Below are positions 33,083-39,725 of a stretch of DNA of 64,000 nucleotides, piece after piece. Position numbers and translations under genes: made by a program. This stretch comes from Lachnospiraceae bacterium AC3007. Lineage in GTDB: Bacteria > Bacillota > Clostridia > Lachnospirales > Lachnospiraceae. Position 1 is the first letter of the stretch. Every line of letters begins with the position of its first letter. The stretch covers positions 1,188 to 65,187 of the forward strand of contig KK211273.1 in NCBI GenBank assembly GCA_000621405.1. Direction: 5' to 3'. The notes beneath the pieces were generated by a model. It was not told the origin of the DNA, searched no databases, and saw nothing but the letters and a program-made list of their open reading frames with translations.

Positions 33083-33310
33083 CTAGTCAAGAAAAGTAGA
33101 CACGAAAATAATTTTTTTGTTGTTATATTTTTCAAAAGTGGACATATTTATCAAGACCGCTTCAACAGTTCCATCATTGGCAATTGCAAGCTTAACGATA
33201 TCATCTCCGCTCATTTCGGCATCAGCCCAAGACTGTTCACTTTCAGAAGCATTATCCTTAACTACGCGAACTAATTTAGGCAGCACAACCTCGGGTTCTT
33301 CTACTTGCTT
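33083..33310 (-). pseudogene. Gene fragment of unknown family
   Basis: A frame without a credible start encodes EEPEVVLPKLVRVVKD and a following acidic segment, SGDDIVKLAIANDGTVEAVL. The only in-frame ATG lacks a ribosome binding site, and the frame meets another broken gene upstream. I do not recognise the family. Confidence 0.35.
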
Positions 33311-33508
33311 ATCGACTGAAGATACTGCTCACCAAAACTATTCCTCCAATCAAAAGGTATATAGCAGCCTTCAACAATAAGGTTCTGCTCATTCTCAATA
33401 GCAGTCTTTATTATCTCTCGAACGATTGGCCAAAGATAGTCTGTAAGTTCAACATCGTCTTCTGTGGTGAGAAAAGAACCGGTCTCCCGATTCTTCTCAA
33501 AAACATTT
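33307..33508 (-). pseudogene. Remnant of a 2-phosphoglycerate-kinase-like / zeta-toxin-like P-loop protein
   Basis: Minus-strand translation contains EDDVELTDYLWPIVREIIKTAIENE and NLIVEGCYIPFDWRNSFGEQYL before a stop. This resembles the mid-part of small P-loop kinases of the 2-phosphoglycerate kinase type. The N-terminal Walker A part and the C-terminus are missing. Confidence 0.45.
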
Positions 33509-33525
33509 CACTTTTTTTATACGCG

Positions 33526-34440
33526 CTATTTGCGCTTTCTTTTTCCTGTATTATCGGATCCGCGGATTTCTTCATGATAAAAATAATCCACGATTACCGG
33601 ATGCCCCTGCGGAACCCTTCCATAAGGCATTTCATTATCCACAAACGGGCAATCATACTTCTCGGCAAGTTTCTCGGCTTTGTTTTCCAGAGCCTCGAAA
33701 TAGCTTCTGTTATGCTTGTTATAAATCTCATCATAGAGCGGCACTAAATCAGGATACTCTTCAGCGATATAGTCCATAACGGTATTCTTAAATCCGCCTC
33801 TCAGATTAAGATTCTCCAGCCAAAACAGATCACATTGGTCTTTTACACGTTCAAAGATAGCCTCAAAATCCGTAATGCCCGGAAATACCGGGGATACAAA
33901 GCATACTGTCCTGATACCGGCGTCATATATCTGCTTCATCGCAGCAATCCTTCGTTCAATGGAAACCGCTGCATCCATATCGTCCTTGAACTTCTCGTCC
34001 AGCGTATTGATCGACCACGATACTGTTACCTGTCCGAGCTCTTTTAGCAGGTCAATATCTCTCACCACAAGGTCGGATTTTGTGCAGATCAGAATATCTG
34101 CTCCGCTCCCCCGCAGCTGTTCAAGCAGTTTCCTTGTGTTTCCGAACTCTTTTTCCTGCGGATTATACCCGTCTGTCACGGAGCCGATCACAACGCGCTG
34201 TCCGGCATATTTCTCAGGGTGCTTGATTTCAGGCCAGTGCTTGATATCAAGAAATGTTCCCCACTCTTCCGTATGTCCTGTAAACCTTTTCATGAAAGAA
34301 GCGTAACAATACTTGCAGGCGTGCGTGCATCCGACATACGGATTCACAGAATACCCTCCCACCGGCAAGTTTGACTTTGTCATGATATTTTTGGTTTCCA
34401 CATCCCTTATCAGGATATCTTCCGTTCTCACTTCTTCCAT
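33526..34440 (-). CDS. SPL-family radical SAM protein (second of a mobile pair)
   Basis: This 304-residue protein has GCTHACKYCYASF (about residues 37-49), the CxxxCxxC cluster motif followed by the YA of spore-photoproduct-lyase-like enzymes. GSVTDGYNPQEKEF and a partial TIM barrel to about residue 220 follow. The substrate is unknown. It overlaps the upstream DUF5131 gene by 13 bases, so both are translated together. The arrangement matches the radical SAM mobile pair found in integrative elements of gut Firmicutes. Confidence 0.82.
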   Translation of the reverse strand: MEEVRTEDILIRDVETKNIMTKSNLPVGGYSVNPYVGCTHACKYCYASFMKRFTGHTEEWGTFLDIKHWPEIKHPEKYAGQRVVIGSVTDGYNPQEKEFGNTRKLLEQLRGSGADILICTKSDLVVRDIDLLKELGQVTVSWSINTLDEKFKDDMDAAVSIERRIAAMKQIYDAGIRTVCFVSPVFPGITDFEAIFERVKDQCDLFWLENLNLRGGFKNTVMDYIAEEYPDLVPLYDEIYNKHNRSYFEALENKAEKLAEKYDCPFVDNEMPYGRVPQGHPVIVDYFYHEEIRGSDNTGKRKRK

Positions 34441-35117
34441 GCCCGCTGTACCTCCAATACCTTCTCAAATGCTTCAGGAAATTCCTGCACCATATTTCCA
34501 TCGCCTATGATCGATTCAAGATCTTCCTTCATAAAAACAGGTATATTCCTTTGATGCGCCTGATCCGTAAGCGACCATGCCCATTCCGGCTCAGTACGGA
34601 TTTTTCTGCTCTGAGCGCCTGTCATGGTTCCTACAACGATCCAATCAATACCAGAAAGATCGACCTCTCCAGGATCATCAAAAAGCGGCTCAAAGGTCAC
34701 ATGATAATGCTTTGCCCTTACATGATTCCTCAATGCTTCAATGCGCCAGAGTTCTGATCTTCTGGTAACCGTCACCCCAAACCAGGCGTTCTCAAGATCC
34801 GTTTCAAAATCCAGGAGATCAGGCCTTTTTGACAAAAATAAAAACTGATGCTGCGGATTTTTCCGGATCTTTTCAAACACCTCTTCTCGCCATTCTTCTT
34901 TCCATCCCGCAAGATCACTCATACCGGTCAGAAGGAAATTCTGCGGTCTTGCCTTGTCCATCATTTTAAGCTTGCCTTCAAAAAATTCAGGCTTACTGAA
35001 ATCCGGTATCGTATGCCACCGCTTCACATTATTCCGCGCATAGCAATAATCGCAGCCTACCGTGCAGCCGATGACAAGGTTCATATTCTGGATATTGTCT
35101 TTTATACAAACACTCAT
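34428..35117 (-). CDS. DUF5131 / phage Gp37-Gp68-like radical SAM protein (first of a mobile pair)
   Basis: This 229-residue protein has GCTVGCDYCYARN (about residues 19-31), again CxxxCxYC, then LTGMSDLAGWKEEWREEVFEKI, FLFLSKRP and WFGVTVTRRSE. These blocks are typical of the DUF5131/phage Gp37-like family. It forms an overlapping pair with the SPL-like gene downstream. I start it at 35117 (GGAG four bases upstream); the ATG at 35129 has none. A terminator of the cupin gene lies just upstream, so the pair needs its own promoter or read-through. Confidence 0.78.
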   Translation of the reverse strand: MSVCIKDNIQNMNLVIGCTVGCDYCYARNNVKRWHTIPDFSKPEFFEGKLKMMDKARPQNFLLTGMSDLAGWKEEWREEVFEKIRKNPQHQFLFLSKRPDLLDFETDLENAWFGVTVTRRSELWRIEALRNHVRAKHYHVTFEPLFDDPGEVDLSGIDWIVVGTMTGAQSRKIRTEPEWAWSLTDQAHQRNIPVFMKEDLESIIGDGNMVQEFPEAFEKVLEVQRAWKK

Positions 35118-35128
35118 AGCTCTCCACA

Positions 35129-35170
35129 TAAAAAGTTATGGGCATCTGCTTGCAGAAATGCCCACAACTT
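35129..35170 (-). terminator. Terminator after the cupin gene
   Basis: A long stem (AAGTTGTGGGCAT with its near-complement, 35133-35170) is followed on the minus strand by five U residues, 13 bases past the cupin stop. Confidence 0.8.
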
Positions 35171-35182
35171 TAAAACTCATAC

Positions 35183-35536
35183 TTACTCGATTACTGCATC
35201 GTCGGCGGTATACGCTTCAAGAGAACCTGCCTTCACCTGGATACAGGCATAGCTGATCTCAGAATCATCTGCCGCGAAGAACTGTCTTTTCCCATCCGGC
35301 GCAATACGCACGATATCACCGGCAGAAAGCTCTATATCCTCACCGTCAACTACCGCTTTTCCCTTGCCGGAAAGAATGATGTAAATCTCTTCATTGGTCT
35401 TATGATAATGAACAAAAGGAACACTCGCACCTGCCGGAAGATGGTTGATGCTGATCTCAGCCCCTGTAAGTCCCAGCTGATCATGAAGTTCAGTTCTCGG
35501 ATCGTTTGCAACACTTACCTTACTATAGTTAGACAT
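35183..35536 (-). CDS. Cupin-domain protein
   Basis: This 117-residue single-domain cupin has both motifs: GASVPFVHYHKTNEEIYIILSG (about residues 34-55, HxH...E) and GDIVRIAPDGKRQFFA (about 73-88). It is a small beta barrel, probably metal-binding; the substrate is unknown. The start at 35536 has GGAGG eight bases upstream. It lies directly downstream of the Rrf2 gene, and the interval holds two copies of the GTTGT-N13-ACAAC operator, so Rrf2 very probably controls it. Confidence 0.85.
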   Translation of the reverse strand: MSNYSKVSVANDPRTELHDQLGLTGAEISINHLPAGASVPFVHYHKTNEEIYIILSGKGKAVVDGEDIELSAGDIVRIAPDGKRQFFAADDSEISYACIQVKAGSLEAYTADDAVIE

Positions 35537-35551
35537 TTTTGATACCTCCAT

Positions 35552-35578
35552 TTGTTGTGATATTGATTGATACAACAA
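35552..35578. promoter_or_regulatory. Rrf2 operator copy 1 (TTGTTGT-N13-ACAACAA)
   Basis: A perfect 7+7 inverted repeat with a 13-bp spacer lies just upstream of the cupin ribosome binding site. The same geometry recurs at 35595-35619 and 36099-36121. Confidence 0.8.
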
Positions 35579-35594
35579 AAGTGTACCACTGCCC

Positions 35595-35619
35595 TGTTGT
35601 GATGTCAAGTGTTACAACA
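35595..35619. promoter_or_regulatory. Rrf2 operator copy 2 (TGTTGT-N13-ACAACA)
   Basis: A 6+6 inverted repeat with the same 13-bp spacer; its centre is 42 bp (four helical turns) from copy 1, which would place both dimers on one face of the DNA. Confidence 0.78.
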
Positions 35620-35626
35620 AAACTTT

Positions 35627-36061
35627 TTAAGATTCTATCAGCTTGTTCGCATCCGCCATTACATCAGCTATGGTTATTCGCCGCATTTTATCTTCCATGG
35701 CATTCTGTATTTCTTCAAGCCTGTGATCCATGATCCTGTGAATGTTCCGTCCCACAGGGCATAACTCATTCGGATTCTCATGGAAATGAAACAACTGTCC
35801 ATTTTCGACAGGCTCCACGGCGTTGTAAACATCCAGAAGCGTTATCTCCGTCAAGGATTTCTCTATATCGGCACCGCCGCTTCCCCGCTTCACTGTTACA
35901 ATCTCCGCCTTCTTCAGCTGCTGCAAGAGTCTTCTGATTACCGTCGGATTTACATTTGCGCTGGACGCAAGAAATTCACTGGTGATTTTATGGTCATTCT
36001 TAAATGTTTCAATTGCTATAAGCACATGAACCGCTATTGTAAATCTGCTTGAAATCTGCAT
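35627..36061 (-). CDS. Rrf2-family transcriptional regulator (YwnA-like)
   Basis: This 144-residue Rrf2-fold protein has a winged HTH, TSEFLASSANVNPTVIRRLLQQLKKAEIVTVKRGSGG (about residues 27-63), with the usual glycine-rich wing. LCPVGRNIHRI follows further on. It has one Cys, not the three of IscR/NsrR, so it is more likely a YwnA/CymR-like sensor than an iron-sulfur protein. It is flanked by three copies of one palindrome, one in front of its own gene and two before the cupin gene, which points to self-regulation and control of the cupin. Confidence 0.88.
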   Translation of the reverse strand: MQISSRFTIAVHVLIAIETFKNDHKITSEFLASSANVNPTVIRRLLQQLKKAEIVTVKRGSGGADIEKSLTEITLLDVYNAVEPVENGQLFHFHENPNELCPVGRNIHRIMDHRLEEIQNAMEDKMRRITIADVMADANKLIES

Positions 36062-36098
36062 TCTGACACCTCCATCGACTCTATCTTAAATCATTTTC

Positions 36099-36121
36099 GT
36101 TGTAATTTCAATAGTCACAAC
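36099..36121. promoter_or_regulatory. Rrf2 operator copy 3 (GTTGT-N13-ACAAC)
   Basis: A 5+5 inverted repeat with the same 13-bp spacer, 38 bp before the Rrf2 start codon, fits negative autoregulation. Confidence 0.72.
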
Positions 36122-36139
36122 AAGGTGCGATTATCCCTT

Positions 36140-36226
36140 CTAGAATCGATCCATATCATCCTGAGATGCCAGAGTGCTGTATGATCCCTGGTTTTTTAGC
36201 CGAAGGATCTCACGATACTTGGTCAT
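36140..36226 (-). pseudogene. IS21-family istA 5' fragment
   Basis: After AAGGAGGG an ATG opens 28 codons beginning MTKYREILRLKNQG, the usual N-terminus of IS21-type IstA transposases. It then meets SYSTLASQDDMDRF and a stop. The remaining more than 400 codons and istB are absent, so it is a dead element. Confidence 0.7.
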
Positions 36227-36390
36227 AGATTTGACCCTCCTTTATCTGTAGTCACGCTGAAGGCATGCACGTACAGTATAAAGGAATATATGATTCAGTG
36301 GCCGCAAGGTGGCTCCAAAACTCCGGAATCAGTGGCTCTCATTCTCCGGAATGGTGGCTCTGGGAGGGCCGGAATAATCACTTAGTTTCT
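36227..36390 (-). mobile_element. IS21-family terminal region (remnant)
   Basis: Upstream of the istA fragment the sequence has repeated GTGGCTC and CTCCGGAAT motifs (for example 36309-36328 and 36332-36354), typical of the multiple terminal repeats of IS21-like elements. The other end is not found nearby. Confidence 0.55.
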
Positions 36391-36473
36391 CGAAGAATTG
36401 GCTGTTCTCATTATCCTCTATCAAACTGTGCGTAAAATTCCGATTTGCTTAATACAAAGATTCTAACCGTTTC

Positions 36474-36506
36474 AACAATAAAAATAAAGCCCACTGATGT
36501 GAGCTT
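36474..36506 (-). terminator. Terminator after the tRNA cluster
   Basis: The hairpin AAGC-T-CAC/GTG-G-GCTT is followed on the minus strand by TTTATTTTTATTG, about 55 bp past the 3' end of tRNA-Ser(GCU). Confidence 0.65.
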
Positions 36507-36562
36507 CATTCTTCACTTCCATTTATCTGTGAATAGTAACCCGTTTTATCACAAACTATGAA

Positions 36563-36647
36563 CGTTTGCGGGTGGATTCGAACCACCGGTGCGTTTCCGC
36601 ACACCTCCTTAGCGGGGAGGCACCATAAACCTCTCGGACACGCAAAC
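36563..36647 (-). tRNA. tRNA-Ser (anticodon GCU)
   Basis: An 85-base class II tRNA with acceptor GTTTGCG/CGCAAAC, discriminator G, anticodon loop with GCT, a long variable arm and T-loop TTCGAAT. CCA is not encoded. It is the last gene of the tRNA run. Confidence 0.9.
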
Positions 36648-36652
36648 ATAAG

Positions 36653-36734
36653 TGGGCAGGGTTGGACTCGAACCAACGTAGACCGAAGTCGGCGGATTTA
36701 CAGTCCGCTGCAATTGCCGCTATGCGACCTACCC
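36653..36734 (-). tRNA. tRNA-Tyr (anticodon GUA)
   Basis: An 82-base class II tRNA with acceptor GGGTAGG/CCTGCCC (one wobble), anticodon GTA, long variable arm, T-loop TTCGAGT and discriminator A. Confidence 0.92.
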
Positions 36735-36737
36735 ATA

Positions 36738-36810
36738 TGACCCCTGCGAGACTTGAACTCGACATTTGCAGCTTGAGAGGCTGCCGTCCTAACCATTAGA
36801 CGAAGGGGCC
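36738..36810 (-). tRNA. tRNA-Glu (anticodon CUC)
   Basis: A 73-base tRNA with anticodon loop CTCTCAA and acceptor GGCCCCT/AGGGGTC. A CUC glutamate tRNA is uncommon in Firmicutes, where UUC usually reads both codons. Confidence 0.88.
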
Positions 36811-36813
36811 TTA

Positions 36814-36886
36814 TGATCCCCGCCGGACTTGAACCGAGCATCCCAGCCTTGAAAGGGCTGTGTCCTAGCCTTTAGACTAGGGGACC
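36814..36886 (-). tRNA. tRNA-Glu (anticodon UUC)
   Basis: A 73-base tRNA with anticodon loop CTTTCAA and acceptor GGTCCCC/GGGGATC. It is adjacent to and partly similar to the CUC copy. Confidence 0.9.
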
Positions 36887-36890
36887 AAAG

Positions 36891-36962
36891 CACTCATATC
36901 AGGATTCGAACCTGAATCGATCGGTTCGTAGCCGACTATTCTATCCATTAAACTATATGAGC
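36891..36962 (-). tRNA. tRNA-Arg (anticodon ACG)
   Basis: A 72-base tRNA with anticodon loop CTACGAA, T-loop TTCGAAT and acceptor GCTCATA/TATGAGT with a terminal G-U pair; discriminator G. Confidence 0.9.
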
Positions 36963-36965
36963 ATA

Positions 36966-36992
36966 TCGGAGCCGATAAGCCTACCGGCTCCT
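36966..36992. other. Hairpin between xre and tRNA-Arg
   Basis: GGAGCCG/CGGCTCC with an internal GATAAGCCTAC-type loop lies in the 39-bp gap between the xre stop and tRNA-Arg. It has no U tract and may guide RNA processing. Confidence 0.5.
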
Positions 36993-37001
36993 CTCTTTCC
37001 T

Positions 37002-37256
37002 TCAAGCGCTGATCTGCGCTCTCGCATCTGTATCTATAACTATGATGTCATCCACGGTTACATCAAAGATCATTGCTAATGCGACTAAGTTATCTATTGT
37101 GGGCATCGCTGTACCATGCTGCCACTTGTAGATTGCCTGTGGAGTTGCAAATCCAAAGATTATCTGTAAATCCTTAACTGTTAACCCTGCAGCCTGTCTT
37201 AACACCGCAATATTTCTTCCTGTCGCCACCATATCGATGGCAGGCATTGTTATCAT
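37002..37256 (-). CDS. XRE-family regulator next to rtcB
   Basis: This 84-residue protein has one HTH_3 domain: NIAVLRQAAGLTVKDLQIIFGFATPQAIYKWQHGTAMPTIDNL, ending VTVDDIIVIDT. The ATG at 37256 is supported by GGAGG five bases upstream. It begins 44 bp after the rtcB stop and ends just before tRNA-Arg, so it is inside the tRNA/rtcB transcription unit. It is a paralogue of the regulator at 715-1005. It may control this unit in response to RNA damage, but its signal is unknown. Confidence 0.85.
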   Translation of the reverse strand: MITMPAIDMVATGRNIAVLRQAAGLTVKDLQIIFGFATPQAIYKWQHGTAMPTIDNLVALAMIFDVTVDDIIVIDTDARAQISA

Positions 37257-37299
37257 TTTGTCCTCCTGTTCCGGCACTCCGACCGGAACAGAAAGTTCC

Positions 37300-38514
37300 T
37301 TAGTCGGATGCCTTAAAGTTATAAATAGGTTTCATTATATCTATGACATCTACTGATTCCTTAATAACATCTATGATGTCTTCAAGGCTCTTATATGCCA
37401 TAGGTGCCTCGTCCAATGTATTTTCGTTGATCGAAGTGGTATAAATACCCTTCATTGTTTCCTTGTATTCTTCCAGGCTCAGATTCTCCCTGGCTTTCGT
37501 ACGTGACATGAGTCTTCCAGCACCGTGGGGAGCCGAGAAGTTCCACTCAGGATTTCCCTTGCCAACAGCGAGCACGCTTCCATCTCTCATATTTATTGGA
37601 ATCAGCACTTTCTCACCACTATGGGCCGCTATTGCGCCCTTTCTTAAAATCATTTCATCTGTATCAATATAATTATGAATAGTGTGGAAAGCGTCACTGC
37701 CGGTCATTCTGGTCCTCTCGAGCATGATCTCTGCCATTTTCTCACGGCTTCGTCTTGCAAAAGCCTGGCATATCTCTACATCGTGCAGATAATCCTCAAG
37801 GTACTTACCCTCAAGATAGCAAAGGTCCTCGGGCATACTGGTCTCGCTCTCATATACCTGCCAATGGAGTTGCTTTAACGCCTCTTGTATTTCATTCTTA
37901 CGTCCCATCTCCTTGTAGGTTCTGATGATCTCATCGCGTTTTTCCAGATAATCTCCGTAACCTCTGTTAAGGTTGATCGCCAGCCTCTGATAAAGATCTG
38001 CCACCTGTTTTCCAAGATTTCGAGATCCTGAGTGAATGACAAGATATTTGGTCCCGTCAGCCGCTTCATCTATTTCTATGAAATGATTTCCGCCTCCAAG
38101 GGTTCCTAGTGATCTTTCAAGTCGTTTAGCATCTCGTAACTCTCTATAGCAAGCAAGTCCTGTAAGATTGAATCTCTCCTGGCGGCCTTCCCAGACATTC
38201 ATACCTGAAGGTATAAAATGTGCTGCCTCATCGACTTTTTCAAAATCGACATCGCCTTTGCCAAGATTTACCGTATACATTCCGCATCCGATATCGACGC
38301 CAACCACATTAGGAACTGCTTTATCCGTAATAGTCATTGTGGTTCCTATGGTGCAGCCTTTACCGGCGTGAACATCAGGCATGATCCTGATCTTAGAGCC
38401 TTCGGTCATGGCATAATCACACATACGTCTGATCTGCTCGATAGCTTCGTCTTCTACGACTCTTGCGTAGCATATGGCTGTATTTACTTTTCCTTTGATC
38501 TCTAATACGTCCAT
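37300..38514 (-). CDS. rtcB: RNA-splicing ligase RtcB
   Basis: This 404-residue GTP-dependent RNA ligase joins 2',3'-cyclic phosphate (3'-phosphate) and 5'-OH RNA ends. Visible motifs are PDVHAGKGCTIG (46-57), GVDIGCGM with Mn ligands Asp75 and Cys78, GGGNHFIE (140-147), HSGSRN (161-166) and SAPHGAGR (327-334), where His330 is the guanylylated residue. The start at 38514 has AAGGA seven bases upstream; the frame to 38571 runs into tRNA-Leu. It lies 30 bp after tRNA-Leu with xre and five more tRNAs downstream. No archease gene is nearby. This class repairs tRNAs cut by anticodon nucleases. Confidence 0.95.
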   Translation of the reverse strand: MDVLEIKGKVNTAICYARVVEDEAIEQIRRMCDYAMTEGSKIRIMPDVHAGKGCTIGTTMTITDKAVPNVVGVDIGCGMYTVNLGKGDVDFEKVDEAAHFIPSGMNVWEGRQERFNLTGLACYRELRDAKRLERSLGTLGGGNHFIEIDEAADGTKYLVIHSGSRNLGKQVADLYQRLAINLNRGYGDYLEKRDEIIRTYKEMGRKNEIQEALKQLHWQVYESETSMPEDLCYLEGKYLEDYLHDVEICQAFARRSREKMAEIMLERTRMTGSDAFHTIHNYIDTDEMILRKGAIAAHSGEKVLIPINMRDGSVLAVGKGNPEWNFSAPHGAGRLMSRTKARENLSLEEYKETMKGIYTTSINENTLDEAPMAYKSLEDIIDVIKESVDVIDIMKPIYNFKASD

Positions 38515-38544
38515 TGTTCTATCCTTTCCAAATACATTGAACAG

Positions 38545-38626
38545 TACACGAGGTGGGAGTCGAACCCACATGCATCTCTGCGTCTGATCCTAAGTCAGGT
38601 GCGTATACCATTTTCGCCACTCGTGC
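38545..38626 (-). tRNA. tRNA-Leu (anticodon UAG)
   Basis: An 82-base class II tRNA with acceptor GCACGAG/CTCGTGT (terminal G-U), anticodon loop CTTAGGA, discriminator A and T-loop TTCGACT. The top pair of the anticodon stem is a C-A mismatch. It lies 30 bp before rtcB. Confidence 0.88.
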
Positions 38627-38633
38627 ATAACAG

Positions 38634-38706
38634 TGCCCCGCAGGAGGCTCGAACTCCCGACCCTCTGATTAAAAGTCAGATGCTCTACCAACTGAGCTAA
38701 CGGAGC
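38634..38706 (-). tRNA. tRNA-Lys (anticodon UUU)
   Basis: A 73-base tRNA with anticodon loop CTTTTAA, D-arm TTAGCTCAGTTGGTAGAGC, T-loop TTCGAGC and discriminator A. tRNA-Lys(UUU) is the classic target of PrrC and AriB anticodon nucleases. Confidence 0.93.
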
Positions 38707-38710
38707 GGAG

Positions 38711-38794
38711 CGCAGAGCCTGGGATTCGAACCCAGATATCCTTTCGGAATGTCGGTTTTCAGGACCGATGCTGTACCAGTTGAGCCAACTCTGC
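38711..38794 (-). tRNA. tRNA-Ser (anticodon UGA), atypical
   Basis: An 84-base class II tRNA with acceptor GCAGAGT/GCTCTGC and discriminator G. The anticodon stem TCGGT/ACCGA encloses loop CCTGAAA, giving anticodon TGA but C instead of the nearly universal U at position 33. The variable arm is 16 bases and the D stem has a C-C mismatch. Acceptor and T-arm are intact. Confidence 0.75.
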
Positions 38795-38803
38795 ATATAA
38801 GAA

Positions 38804-38836
38804 AAACCGCCTGCCTCATACAAGGTAAGCGGTTTG
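38804..38836 (-). terminator. Terminator-like hairpin at the head of the tRNA/rtcB unit
   Basis: The stem AAACCGC/GCGGTTT with inner pairing is followed on the minus strand by TTTTTCTT, only ten bases before tRNA-Ser(UGA). There is no room for a promoter between them, so transcripts of the tRNA/rtcB unit must pass this hairpin. It may therefore attenuate the unit or be part of RNA processing. Confidence 0.7.
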
Positions 38837-38869
38837 CTAAACATGTCTTATCTATGCTCTTCGATTCAT

Positions 38870-39022
38870 CTATTCCTGATGTATCTCCGTTAATGCAACA
38901 TTTTCTCGCATTTGCTTAGTCTTATATGAAGGCATTAAAACCAATCGCCACTCGGAACGTTTTTCGAGCGATGATTCATAGCGATCACTATACAGACTAT
39001 ATACGCGATTTAAAGTTGCCAT
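38870..39022 (-). CDS. Small ORF (50 aa) heading the tRNA/rtcB unit
   Basis: An ATG at 39022 with AAAGGA eight bases upstream opens a 50-residue basic frame: it starts MATLNRVYSLYSDRYE, is rich in Arg, Glu and Ser, and ends with ALTEIHQE. It lies between a candidate promoter and the hairpin at 38804-38836, where a leader or regulatory small protein would be expected. No family is recognised, and coding status is inferred from the ribosome binding site and position. Confidence 0.45.
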   Translation of the reverse strand: MATLNRVYSLYSDRYESSLEKRSEWRLVLMPSYKTKQMRENVALTEIHQE

Positions 39023-39080
39023 GTCGTTTTTCCTTTCCGGGAGCATACTTTCGCTCCGCTTATCTCTCTTTATGTATCGT

Positions 39081-39143
39081 ATGATAACATCATTTCCTTA
39101 AGTTGTCATTATACCGCTAGTATAATTTTATATTGCGGTATAA
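39081..39143 (-). promoter_or_regulatory. Candidate promoter and palindromic site of the tRNA/rtcB unit
   Basis: On the minus strand, ATGACA (39104-39109) and TATCAT (39081-39086) are 17 bp apart. Immediately upstream is the inverted repeat TTATACCGC-N17-GCGGTATAA (39109-39143) with perfect 9-bp arms. Its position beside the -35 box suits an activator or repressor, possibly the XRE protein of this unit. Confidence 0.55.
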
Positions 39144-39156
39144 CACGCAAACACAT

Positions 39157-39284
39157 CAACTGACATGCTTGAGGTTAGCATTCCAGCATTCTAATACTCG
39201 TCCCCACATAAATTCATTGTAATACCTATAGGCAGTCTCCTTATCAAAGTAAGGATTGGTGTCAAAACTGTACTTATCTTTTGT
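39157..39284 (-). other. Frame continuing past the C_GCAxxG gene; possible gene remnant
   Basis: After the stop of the gene at 39285 the same frame stays open for about 40 codons with protein-like sequence (FDTNPYFDKETAYRYYNEF and WGRVLECWNANLKH). It has no start codon or ribosome binding site. It may be the tail of a lost gene. Confidence 0.3.
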
Positions 39285-39707
39285 TTATATTTCCATCTCT
39301 TCCAGAATATCAACCGCGGATTCTACCATTCTCGGACAAATATCCTTAAAAAGACCATTCTCCCGGGCATAGAGCATCCCCTCTTCGGAGGATATGTCAC
39401 AGCCAAGTATATCCCTACAGATATATGAGCCATTCTTTTCTTTGAATCTGTCCATAAACTCAGCAGCCTTGGGATAAGCAGTTGCTTTATAGTCGGGGCC
39501 GTCTCCGTATTTCAACCCGATCACCATGATTGCCCCGGATACAGCACCACACACTTCACCTTTTCTCACGCCCCCGCTGAAACATGCTGCCACTTTCATA
39601 GCCTGATCTACCGTCAGCCCATAATCATCCGCGTACGCTCCAAGAACTGCCTGCGAGCAATTGAATTTTTCATAAAATATCTTCATTGCTTTTTCTTTGT
39701 GTGTCAT
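39285..39707 (-). CDS. C_GCAxxG_C_C family redox protein
   Basis: This 140-residue protein has the family pattern of a Cys early in the chain (FNCSQAVL), a second in AACFSGG, then EVCGAVSGAIMVIG, and later SYICRDILGCD and DICP. The family is predicted to be redox-active, perhaps binding an iron-sulfur cluster or metal, and is often encoded with thioredoxin-like and metal-resistance genes. GGAGG lies eight bases upstream. It is the last gene of the ArsR-controlled operon. Confidence 0.8.
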   Translation of the reverse strand: MTHKEKAMKIFYEKFNCSQAVLGAYADDYGLTVDQAMKVAACFSGGVRKGEVCGAVSGAIMVIGLKYGDGPDYKATAYPKAAEFMDRFKEKNGSYICRDILGCDISSEEGMLYARENGLFKDICPRMVESAVDILEEMEI

Positions 39708-39725
39708 AGATCTTCCCTCCGCTTA

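Noticed and set aside
36558-36765. Short ORFs across the tRNA cluster on both strands
   Set aside because: They are translations of tRNA genes with conserved tRNA folding, not proteins.
38711-38794. Selenocysteine tRNA
   Set aside because: The anticodon is TGA, not TCA, the acceptor has seven pairs, and no selenocysteine genes are in the window.
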